Shown here piece by piece: positions 1-12,000 of a stretch of 64,000 nt of DNA. The translations under genes and the position numbers were made by a program. Position 1 is the first letter of the stretch. The number at the start of each line of letters is the position of its first letter. The DNA comes from Phyto melanocephala. Lineage: Eukaryota; Arthropoda; Insecta; Diptera; Rhinophoridae. Location of the stretch: the NCBI GenBank assembly GCA_941918925.1, contig OW799234.1:95769978-95833977 (forward strand). Direction: 5' to 3'. Under the pieces are notes generated by a model. It was not told where the DNA came from. It saw nothing but the letters and a program-made list of their open reading frames with translations, and did not search any database.

Positions 1-47
1 CAGTTGTTTCCAGTTGCTTCTTTTTCAAATCTTTTTTTCAATTTCAG

Positions 48-3000
48 CCAATTATTGTAAGCGCTTATATTTGGATGTGACTAGTTCAAATTATGGCAAA
101 ATTACCTGGGAAACCATTAAACCCATTATTCATGGCAAAATTTTGTATGCTCCCGATACAGTGGATACAAATTCTATAATTAAATTTGTAAGTTCTCCAA
201 CTAAAGCAGTTGTGTTTATTTGTTTACAATTCCTAAAAAAATAAGGTTTTATATTCCTTTTAGTCGAATGCCACATTTGAGGAATTGAATCGTTTGAAAA
301 TGTTATCAGTAGCATTAGAGCAAATCCTTACCAAATTACGCGAAGATAAACCATTTCAAGAAGGCTTTGATAGTCTTATAAAATTGGCTCAGACACCCTT
401 TGTACGTTCCATTATTGGCGATGAAATCGATCTGGATCAAATTGAAGCAGTGATAGCTCGTATACGTACCGATCCCATTATATATGATGTCATAACTACC
501 GTAAAAAATATTCTCGAATGCTTTTCTGTAGATCGTTTTGAGGCCTATGATACTGAAAGTGAATTACGACGCAAAGCTTATGATTTGAATCAAAAAAGAT
601 TGTTTTATGCTGCAGTTTATTTTAATGAGACTGAAACAGAAAATATTTCCTATAAATTCCATATGGATACACAGAACACTCAGCCTACTATAGAAAACAG
701 AAATCGTTTTTGGTTCCCCGGACCGGCAGGAAGTATGTTATTGGATATGAAGTATCATAGAGGTTTTGTGCAAATTAAACAAGCTTTAGACTTGGGTATT
801 ATAAAACACAAGAAAGAACAATTGAAACAGGAAGGAATTATAGAAGAGATGCCCGTTTCCACTACACCTAGAAATTCTTTCTCTATAAAAGTCGTTAGCA
901 ATGAAGATAATATGGAGGACTATTATGAGAATGATGACGATGATGATTGGTTTACTGATTCGAATACCACCGAAATTTCTAATTCATCTAAATCTAACTC
1001 AAGCTTAATTTCAACTTTAATATCGGGTGGTTTGAATGATTTCAATAATTTTGCAAAGCCTTCTGAACAGACAAATTTAAATAGTTCTGCCGCTGATACA
1101 AATGAAACGTCAACGCAAGAAGAAGACGACTCAAAGCCTTACACTTTCTATCCAGATTTTAATGATAGTTCAGAAGAAGAAGATTCGAATTTGGGCTTCT
1201 TAAGAAGACAAAAACGTCAAAGTTTATTTGACTTTTTACTGGGTTTCAGTGATGGATCAGATGGTTCGCTGAGATATGCTGTAGATGATTTGGAATTTCA
1301 TACCAAGCAGTTTCCCTATCCTGCCTATACTGAGGATGAGTAAGTTTTCTATTTTTAGAAAATGGAAGCATACGTTTAGTATTTAATTTTAATTATTTTT
1401 ATTAAGTTTTAAAACTGGAATTTATTTGGCTCAAGCTATACAATGTGCTTTCTTTTTGGGTCTGGTTGCAGAGATTGCATCATGTGTTCGTCACTTGATT
1501 TGGATGCGTGAATCTAGAAACTCCATGGTAAGTTTGAAATAATCCTTGGAAGGGCTTTTTCATTATAAATAAAGACATTGAAAAAAAAAAGAAAAAAATC
1601 TAAAATAAATTAACTGTGATGATGATATTGGCAAAAGTTTATCTGTAGGTTGAACCTATGAACCTGAAAAGATGTATAAAGATAGGCTACTATGCTGATT
1701 AAGGAGTCAATTGGTAGGAGTGAAGTTAAGACATTCAAATATAATCCAGGGACCCTGAGCTGTATAACTGCCTTGTTGACAGGACATGGAAGCTTTAAAT
1801 ATCATCAGATCAAGGTAAACATCGAGGAGGGTGGTGTTGGCTATTATGCTTAGATAGTGACTGTCAAGTATTGGCTTGCAATAGAATGGAAACCAGAAAA
1901 TGCTCTGGGAAACATTACCTTAAAGTAAATGCTAAGGATTACGAAGAACAAGACAACTCCATCAACGAAAAGAATAAGTTGTAAAGGAAACGCTGCTCAA
2001 GGAAAATTGCTTTTCAACCGAATATGCCTTTTCGTGAAGCTTTTAGCCTCTGAAAAGCTTTTGCATGCTGCTTTGTATTTTTTAAAAAATTTTGTTTCAT
2101 TCTATATATTTGCGTCTTTATGTCTAAACTAAAATCTTCTGACCTGTATTCTACTGTTTTTTTAGATTTAAGTTTAGAGGGCATAGGGCTTCCACAAATC
2201 ATTTTATTTTTTCGTCTGTTTTCGTTTCCATAATTTGTTTTGCAGATTATTATTCTACTGTAGCCTGACCCAGGATTATAAGTGGATGCCGACGGTCATC
2301 GTCTAGCAAATACCATTTCTTACGATTATTTAGTAATTCAGATCCTGGGTAAGATGGGATTGGACCTTACTAAGCATTTTTTAGCTGCGCTGGTGGTGAA
2401 TGTATATGTTTGTTAACCTTTCGTTGATGTCAAGAGTGAGCTGTAACGTTTGGGGAATTGTTTTTAGTGGATTTGGATTTAAATTAAACTTGAGCACGGC
2501 GATAAATTTCGTTTGCCCCTGGAGGGATTCGAACAACGGTCCTTCCGTTTAAAGGTTGGCCCTCTAATCAGTACACCACCAAAATTTCGGTCTTTGATTG
2601 ATTAGTTCTTGCTAAAACCATATGCCTGCAATACTGTAATACATTGAGGCATAAAAAAGTTAATAAGCATGTCTCTATACTGCTCACCGTTGACTGTAAT
2701 GATCTGACCATCGTTCGTGATAAATATAGAAAAATTATTTCACTCGCCCATAAACCAAACTAAACAGTGTATTTTTTTTGGATTATCATCGGTTTATATG
2801 CGACAATTTTGTTTACTGACTTATGTAGCTAAAAGTGTGCTTTGTGATGGGTTCCTATAGAGACATAATTTTTAAAATAATTTTAAAAAGCTTGCAAATG
2901 TTGATCTTACGTTAGCATTTTCATGATAAATTGCCAAATCAAAGTAACCTCAAGACGAACTCGAATTTTCAGTCAGCTGTCATAGAAAATAGTACTGCCA

Positions 3001-6000
3001 AATAAAAGTGCCTTTCAAATTTAATTATTACCGGAAAATATTTTTTTAATAAACCAAAAGCTTTAGTAACAACTAAGTTTGGTTAAGTTAAAGAAGAGAG
3101 GAATGAAAAGCCCAAATTCGTGGCAGGTATATGTCCAATTTCTTAGGGACGTCCAATTTCAATATCATAGGTATTTTGGAAGTTTGGCATATTATCCACG
3201 TTTAATTGCTCGCGTCTGATACCCCAATATGAAGGACATTAACAAGGGTAATGTTCTAAAGTCTCAGCATCTTCCTCGCAATTCGATTTCTCAATATTTT
3301 TGTCACCCCGTAGTATGTTCGTTACCTTACCGACATCGGCATCAATTATCTCTAAAATACAAAAACTTTTTTATAAAATGGTTATAACATATTTACATAA
3401 ATACATCTATTTATTATTTTTAGATCATGCGCTCTATGGGCATGAAACCCTGCTCGGAGATAACTTCCTGGTTTATAATAACATTCTTGGAATTATTTGT
3501 TATATTTATTGGTTGCAGCATCATTTTATATGCCGGAGGTATGGTGGTCTATACAAAATGGTTCTTCACCATGTTATATCTATGCATCTTTGGTGCCTGT
3601 TTAATATCGTTCTGGTAAGGAGCTCTACACTCTTCTCTTTGCAGAAAGTTTAATGAAATATATATATATTTTTTTTTGGCTATGCAGTTATTTGTGTTCC
3701 ACCTTTTTTATGTCCGCTACTATAGGAGCTGTAGCTACTGCGGTGTTATTCTTTATAACCTTTTGTCCCTACATTATAGTATTGATATTTGATGCTCAAT
3801 TGAATTCTTTGCAAAACTTCATCATCAATTTATCGTTTACCACTGCTTTTGCTCATGGCTGGAGTCATATAATGCGTATGGAATTACAAGAGGTGGGTCT
3901 AAGTTTTGAATCAGTATTGCGTGAAGGCTTAAGAGGCGAATATGGATTTGCTTTGTTTATGATTGTGCTGGATTTATGTATTTATACATTTATAGGTTAT
4001 GTTCATCAAAGATTTAAGGATGGTGAGTATTAGTATTATTTCCAAGCTTAATAATCAACTAATACATTTATCAAAGGTTTATTGAATTAAATTTCATTCT
4101 ATAAATTTTTGATTATGGCTACAGCCATTGAAGTTTTTAAATATATATCGATTTTTTTTTAATCAATAGATGAGTTCCGCTTTACCGAAGTCCAAAGAGA
4201 AGATTTAGATTCCAGTGTGGGTGCCACTTTGACCAATGTTACCAAACTGTACAATGAAGATAAAATTGCTGTCAGTGATATTTCCCTGTCGTTTCCCAGA
4301 AATCAAGTAACTTGTTTGTTGGGACGCAATGGTGCAGGAAAAAGTACAATCATGTTAGTTCTTGGTTTCTTTAAATATTTATGCGGGTTCTTATAAAAAT
4401 ATATTTTGTTTTTCTGCTAGAAAAATGCTTACTGGCCAAATTGTACAAACCACCGGTCGTGTTATCCTCTCTCAGGCTATTACTAACTCTAGTGACTACG
4501 ATAAAGTTGGTGTTTGTAGTCAGGACAATATTTTGATACCAAACCTAACGGCCCGTGAACATTTGGAGTTGTATGCTAAAATAAAATTGAAACATAATTA
4601 TAAAGCGGAAGTCAATAAAACTTTAAAGAATTTGAATTTTGGAAAGTACGAAAGTTATCAGGCCTTTCAGCTATCAGGTGGCTATCAAAGGAGATTGTGT
4701 GTAGCAATAGCTTTTATAGGTGAGTAAATTGTGTAAAAGTTAGGTACAACTCATGAGATAAACAAATGAAAAAATTTTCTTTTTTTCAGGATCTCCTAAT
4801 GTGGTTATTTTAGATGAACCATGCAATGGTATTGATAATAAGGCTCGTAAGGATATTTGGGATCTCATAGAAAGATTGCGTAAAGGAAGAGCTGTCATAT
4901 TTGCCACACATTTCCTAGATGAGGCCGAACACTTAAGTGATGTTATTGTGATTATGAAAAATGTAAGTGCGATAAATCAAACATAAAAATTCCTACTTAT
5001 ACTTTTGTCTATCACAGGGCAAAATTATAGCTAAACATAATCCTGAGACCTTAAAAAATCATTGCACTTCCTACTATGAAGTCTATATGAATTGCTGTGA
5101 CTCTCAAACTGCTGATGAAATTACAAAAAAGGCTGAGAAATTGCTGATCAATTTTAGAGAATTGGAAAGATCTACAAGTACTGATTTGAGACTAAGAATA
5201 TCGTATGACCAGCATAATGAAAGTTCTTCAGAATATTTAAAATATTTACAAGATCTGCAAGGTCAGAGTAAAATAAAAGATTTGAGCATTGAAACAGAGA
5301 ACTTGGAACATGTCTTTAAGAATTTGGATAACAATTGTAATGGTAGTGTAAGATTTAAAGACCATGTCGTCGATGCAATGAATAATGTAAAATTGCAAGA
5401 AGATTTTGGCGGTGATATGGTACGCGAAACGCCGTTAACAAGATGTGAGGCCATGCGTCAATTGTTCTGGAAGCGTTTGGTGCATTTTAGTCGCAATTAT
5501 CGCATACTTTTATGTATTATAGTGTTGCCAGCACTTTTTGAAATCTGTGCAATGTGGTTTGTAGCTCAAAGGCTGGAAGATGACTACGACAAAACCATAA
5601 AACTATCACGAGATCTATACTCCAAGACAACACAAATGTTGAGTATGGAGAAATCTCTGGATTTCACACAAAAAGCTTATGACAATATGAACGGGGATTG
5701 TTCGGCAGAAATGCCTTGTAAACAGTTTCATAGTTCCGAAAGATCTTTTTATTGGATTCTCGAAACGCTTAATGAATATCAGGAAAAACGTTATGGTGGC
5801 TATAGTTTCAACGATACAAAATCGATAGTATGGTATAATAACAAGGGTTACCATGCCATGGTAGCGTGGCTAAATGATATGAACTCATATTTGCTGCAGG
5901 TTGTAACGAATAATTCGAACTATAATATAAAATCATATAATGAGCCTTGGGAGTTGGGTTATATGGAGCTGAGCACTACATCTATGTAAATAAAATTGTT

Positions 6001-9000
6001 AAAAATACATTTAAGATTTTAGTTTTATTATTATTAATTTTTTTTTAGTTTACGTCAGGCTGGTGATTCCTGTATGGCTTTTATTTTGCTTATATCCTTT
6101 TCTATGGTAGTCGCAGTAGCCTCAGTGTATTTAGTGAATGAACGTGTGAAGGGCGAAAAGTTGCAGCAAAAATTGTGTGGTGTCGATGCCGTTACTTATT
6201 GGAGTGTGGCTTTTGTTTGGGACTTTTTAGTGCGTGCAAGTAATTAAAATTTTTTTGCATCTTTTGTCAATTAATTGTTCTTTTAGATTATGCTTTTGGC
6301 AATATTGGTGTGTTGTGCCATAATATTGGCTTTTGATATGCCTGTGTTTACGGATCTCCAGCAGTTGTGGGGTGTCATTGTTTTGGCCTTGTTCTTTGCG
6401 TAAGTATTTTTAGAAAAATTGTATAAATTTTGTACATTTTTAAAATTTTAATTTTTGTAAAAAGAGAAATTATTGAAAATTTCAATTAAAATAATTTTGA
6501 TTTTAAAAAAAATTCAAATGAAAAGTTTTAACTCCAAAAAAATTTGTTGTTCCGGTTGTGTTAAATGTTTACTTCGAAATTTTTTCGACTCCAAAAGTTT
6601 TGTGTTTTTAAATTGTCAAATTTAAAAAAAAATCAAATGCATAAATTAAAACTTCAAATTTTGTTTTTTTCTTTTTGAAAAATTTCTCTATCCAAAATTT
6701 TTTTATTATAAAGTTATTCTTCTGAAAATTTGTTGTTGTGAAAAAATAACTTTTTAGTATAAAAATTTTGAGTTCAAAAAATTTGTGTTGTGCATAGAAT
6801 TAAAAAAATTCTACTTTGAAAATTTTTTATGAAAAAAAATTCTGTCTCCAAGAATTTTCTATTATAAAATTTTTCTTCCGAAAATTCGTTGTTGTTAAAC
6901 GTTTCCATCGCAAAATTTTCTGTGTAATAATGTTGCTATACAAACTTTTTGTTGGTTAACTTTGATTCCAGAAATTTAAAAAAAATCTTTACTCCGAAAA
7001 TTTTTATGTCGGATGTTTTTGTCATAATATTATGACTATTTGTATATTTATATATATTATATCCGAAAAGTTTCTAAACGATTTCTAATAAAAATTTTCT
7101 TTAAAAATATTTACCTTCAATAATTTAAAAAAAAATTTAATTTTGAAAGTATTTTTAAAATATAAAAGTTCTCCTAAAAATTCGGAGTTGTAAATTGTCT
7201 ACTCCGAAAATTTTTCATTATAAAAATTTGACTTAAAAAAATTGGTGTTCAAAACTTGTTCTTGACTTAAGATATGTATTTATAAGATAAATTTAAATTA
7301 AAAAACTTTTGATTCTGAAAATTGGAAAATTTTGGTTCTCAAAAAATTTTTATTACAAAATTTATCTTATGAAATTTTGGTGTCGCTAAATTCTCTGTAT
7401 AATAATGTTGACTATGCAAATTTTCTGTTTGTATATTTTGATTTTAGAAGTTTATAAAAAAAATTAAAATTTAAAAATTTTTACTCCAAAAATTTTTTTT
7501 GTTTAAAATTTATGTCGCCAAAATTTTTTTATTATAATATTATGTCTATGAAAATTTGGTATTGCAGAATTTTGATCCAGTATTTAAATGTTTACTTTGA
7601 AAAATTTTTTGTTGAAATTTTAATCCAGTGATTTAAACATAATAAAATTACAACAAATATTGCTACAAATAAATTAATTTCATAAGAACATATTTTAGGT
7701 TTATTAAAGGCTTGTTTGACAGAAGTTGTAGATAAATTTGTCATATAAGCCTTTAATAAACTTTAAATATTTTTAATGAATATGGTAGTTATTTTCTTTA
7801 AAATACTGAACATGCGACCCAGTTCTAATGGTTAATAAAGGCATTTAAAAATACACATAGTTTTCCAAATAACCCGTTATATGTAAATGTCATAAAATAA
7901 ATTTAAAAAAGTTTGCATTTATAGTTTCCAAAAATGAATTAAAATATTTATTCTTTGTGGTATCCCAAGCCCCCTTTTCCAATTGTTTGTTTTTTTTTTT
8001 AATAAATCTTTGTCCTGGTAATTATAAATGGAACACAAAAGCAATCAGAATAAAAGGTCGATTGTGATGCTCTTACTTTCAAGCTGCAATAATATTTTAT
8101 ATAAGTAACAAATTGTATTAAGATGTTCCAAAGAGGTGCTTTTAAAGATTTGCGACCACGTCTATTTTTCTAATTTTTCCCTTCAACGCATACAACAGAA
8201 AAAGAATTAGCAAAATCGTTTAAAAAAAATCGTTAAAATCGTTTGTCCAAGTTATGGGGCAATTGTGCTTTATATGTGTGTACTTATATAATTTCCGAAA
8301 ATTTTCTGAACATAAAACGTATATACTGATGTACATATGTATGTACTATGTATAATAAAAAAAATTTTTTATAGAAAAATTTAAATTTTGCAATTTTTTC
8401 TTTTTAGATTTGCTTGCATCCCTGCCGTACATGTCTTCGAAAAGTGTTTCTCCGATTCAAGTGTGGCGATTGTAACCATTTTCATTCTGAATGTCATTAT
8501 ACCGCTTTTTACCATGTCTGTGATAGTGTTACTAGGTGTAGTAGGCGATTCGGCGACCTGGGATGAATGGCGTTATTTCCTCAATCATCGCTTATTCCTC
8601 ATCTTTCCACAGCATGCGTTGGGTGATGGCCTTCTAGAAATTTGTAAAAATTACATGGTTGCTTTGGTCTTCAAACGTTACGACATTGATTCCTATAAAA
8701 ATCCTGTAACCAGCGATTTGCTAAAGCCCCACTATATATCTTTAACCATATTGGGTTTATTATTTATAACCCTAAATGTCTTATTGGAATCTGGGCTTTT
8801 ATATCGGTTAAAAGATAAGGTAATTGATCACTGGAGTCTATTTCAAGACAAAGAAAAGAAACCCCTTGAGGAATTGAAAATTGTTTCCATACAAAATTCC
8901 CTCAAATGCAATGATAAGTTTGATAATAATCCTGCTCTAAAAGTGGAAAATCTTTGTAAATCGTATGGTAAACGTCAATATGCTGTATCGAATATAAATT

Positions 9001-12000
9001 TTTCTGTTAGAGAAGGTGAATGTTTTGGTTTGCTGGGTAAAAATGGCGCCGGAAAATCCACCATATTTAAAATGTTGTCTGGTCAGCTGCAGCCAAATAT
9101 GGGTACTATTTTATATGCCAATGTAAGTTGTATGCTTAAGTTCATAAAGATAACCTTAAAAAATGTTTTTTTTTCTTTCTAATAGCCTGAAATTTCCTAT
9201 TGTCCTCAAACCAATACCTTAGACTCACTACTTACCGTCCAGGAGTGTATTGAATTTTATGGACGTCTAAGGCGTATTACCAATATACCCAAAGTGAGTT
9301 TAAAACTGAAGCCAGAATTTTTTTGTAAAGTAAAATTTATTATTAATATTCATTAATCATTATCTCCATTTGCATACATTCGGCTCGCTGTTGTGTTAGA
9401 ATATTTATTTCACCATGACTCAAACGTATAAAATTGGTTTCCTTTAGCATAAACTCTTGCGGCTTCTGAGCATTATTAAGATCACGTATTTGTATTATGG
9501 CACTGCGAGACGATGTCATGGCTTTATCGTACACTGTCAATGTGCAGTGTATGGGTTTTACCGTTTGTACACTGGCCAACCAAAGTACTAAGAGTTCTTG
9601 TGTATTGTAGTTGGGATTAGGAATATTGCCCTCAAGTTTTTCGTTGCTTCCCAAAAGGCTGGACCATGATGTACGACAAGCCATTATGAGAATGGGTAAA
9701 TGAGAAGCTAAATGTTCGTAGGACTTGGGTAGAAATGCATTGTTTATGCAAAGACCTCTTTCGGTGGGTCGGGAGGAGCTAAAATAGTTAAAAGAAAAAA
9801 CTTATACGAAATTCGTTTATACAAATATTTCTAGAATATTTTTCAAATTAATTTTTATAAAAAAGAAAACATGAAACGAGCTGTAATAATAAATTTTCAA
9901 TTATTTTGAAAGATCGAAAAATAATATGGAATATATCTCTAAACTAATATTTAATATAAAATCTAAACAACGGTATTTTCAATATAGCAAAACTCAAAAC
10001 TTTTTTAATAAGGATTTTCTAACAAAAAAAAAAAAAAAAAAAAACATTCAATTCGTAACAAGGCAAATTCATACAGGTGAAATTATCAGCCCAGCTGATG
10101 GGGAAACTTTTTGTCAAAACTGGTTTAATTCGCCTTGATTTTATTTATTAATGCAGGGATAGGAAATGTGATTTTGGTTTCGGTATTAAACTTAATTTAT
10201 GCTTATTTTAATGCTTAATTTATGTATATTTGTTGCTTTTGTGTCATTAATAATGTGTTTAAAAAATTTATATCCTTTTTTTAGTCAAATTTTATTATAT
10301 TTAATATGTAAAACCAACTTTTCCATCTCTGATATACGAATTGGCCTTGACATAAAACATCCCATGAAAAGTTGCTTTGTGGTATTAATTCGCCGTTGCA
10401 TATATATACCTTATGTATATGCCTTGATTCCTAATTTCCAAAATTATAAATAAAAACTTAAGGCAAAGCGCTTCAATTCACTCCAATTTTTAATCCTTAT
10501 TGCATAGTAATTGAATTAAAAATTTTACTCGCAGTAATAAAGTTTTGAATTCCGCAAATGAATGAATGATGGTGAAGTTTATAACGAAACTTACATGCAA
10601 TCAACTAAAGGAGAGTCTTTTATAAGAACATTTTTCGGTACGAACACTTTCCATAATACTACTTTTCACTCCGAAAGTTGTTTAATATAATTTTCACTCC
10701 AAAAAATTTGTATTAAAAAGTTTTGCACAATTTTGAGGTTAGAAAATTGCTTTAAGTGTATTATAGACTTCAAATTTTCGTTAAAAGGTTACTTTAACTA
10801 TTTCTGAACATAATTGCAAACAAAATTTTTAAAAATATTCTATTATTTTTCGCTAAAAAAGGTTAACACAAATATTTTGGTTATAAAAATGTTTACTTAC
10901 GTTTCATTCATATCCCCACCGTACGCCAAAAGGCCCAGACAAACATTTGCACGTAAATCTAAATCAGTTGGATTAAAAACCATTACTGAACGTTTGCCAG
11001 CATAAATTTCTTGACAAGGTACACCAAACTCTTCACTATGATCCCTTAAGAAATGCGATAATACGAAAGTTACTCCAATTGTACGATTGCAAACTGTAAT
11101 GGGGCACTGGACTGGTGTACGGGTTAAAGCCAAAAGAGATTTACGTTTTTCTAATGATTTATTATCATTTTCCGAATCCTCTGACTCGTTGTTTTTTTCA
11201 TCTTTTTTCACCGAGTCATTGGCGCAAGAGTTTAAATTATATTGACGAAATTTTGCTTTATCCTGTGTAGCAAATTGCTCGATTTCTTCTTCTTTAGTCA
11301 AGAAACTTTTCCGATGACAGTCTTTGAAGTTGGAATTGCATTTTAAAAGTTCATCTTTACGTTGACTGATGTATTGTTCTTCGGCTTTAGATTGTTTGAA
11401 TTTTTGAAAATTGCCATAATGATCGTATTTGGTTGGCTGCTGATATTCAGGCCTGTCGGGTGCAGTGCCAATGAGTTGTGGTTTTAAACGATCACAGTCT
11501 TTGCAGGAAAAGGACATAATTTCTTTTTTGAAATATTTGTAATAGCACAAAATTGTTAACAAAATAAATTTATTTTTAATAATCAAAAACGTAAAATAGA
11601 GCTTTTGAATTTTTTTCCAAAACTACACAAAAGTTTTGAATTTTTACAGTTTGTTTTAATATGAAATTTTCAAATTTTCTTTTCCTTTTTTCTTTAATAA
11701 AAAAACAAAATATAGCTTGTTGCCAGCATACTCGAATCGTTTCAGCTGGAATCGTATCGTGATGTTTTAGTAAAAAACTTAAGTGGTGGCAATCGTCGTA
11801 AACTTACTGTGGCCACTTCCTGCTGTGGTCGCACTTCTGTGGTTTTAATGGATGAACCTACCAGCGATATGGATCCGGTTACCCGAGCCATTGTCTATCG
11901 TACCATTGATGCTTTGTTGGCTGAAAATAGAGCTATTGTTTTGACCTCACATTCGATATCAGAAATTGATGAAATTTGCCATCGAATTGCAGTGTTAAAG

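Larger units (their letters stand above)
5018..8900 (+). other. ABCA second transmembrane half and extracellular domain 2
   Basis: The exons 5018-5985, 6049-6235, 6287-6399 and the start of 8408-9122 encode the linker after NBD1, a membrane segment at about 5500-5560, extracellular domain 2, and then five or so hydrophobic segments. These are interrupted by NERVKGEKLQQK, a typical ABCA cytoplasmic loop motif between membrane spans. The exon 6049-6235 reads through TTTTTAGTGCGT, followed by GCAAGT: only use of this GC donor keeps the frame into 6287 (IMLLAILVCC). The 2008-bp intron 6400-8407 is low-complexity A/T sequence carrying one palindromic MITE-like repeat. Confidence 0.85.

Noticed and set aside
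2515..2595. A tRNA gene on the minus strand
   Set aside because: The B box is good but the 5' acceptor strand does not pair with the 3' part, and a repeat body follows; a SINE head is more likely.
3300..3653. Open frame overlapping an ABCA exon
   Set aside because: It is out of frame with the exon 3424-3614, whose own frame is hydrophobic and fits ABCA membrane segments.
10056..10138. Coding end suggested by a frame ending in FCQNWFNSP
   Set aside because: The segment is a dispersed repeat also found at 51606-51690 and is preceded by a poly(A) run.
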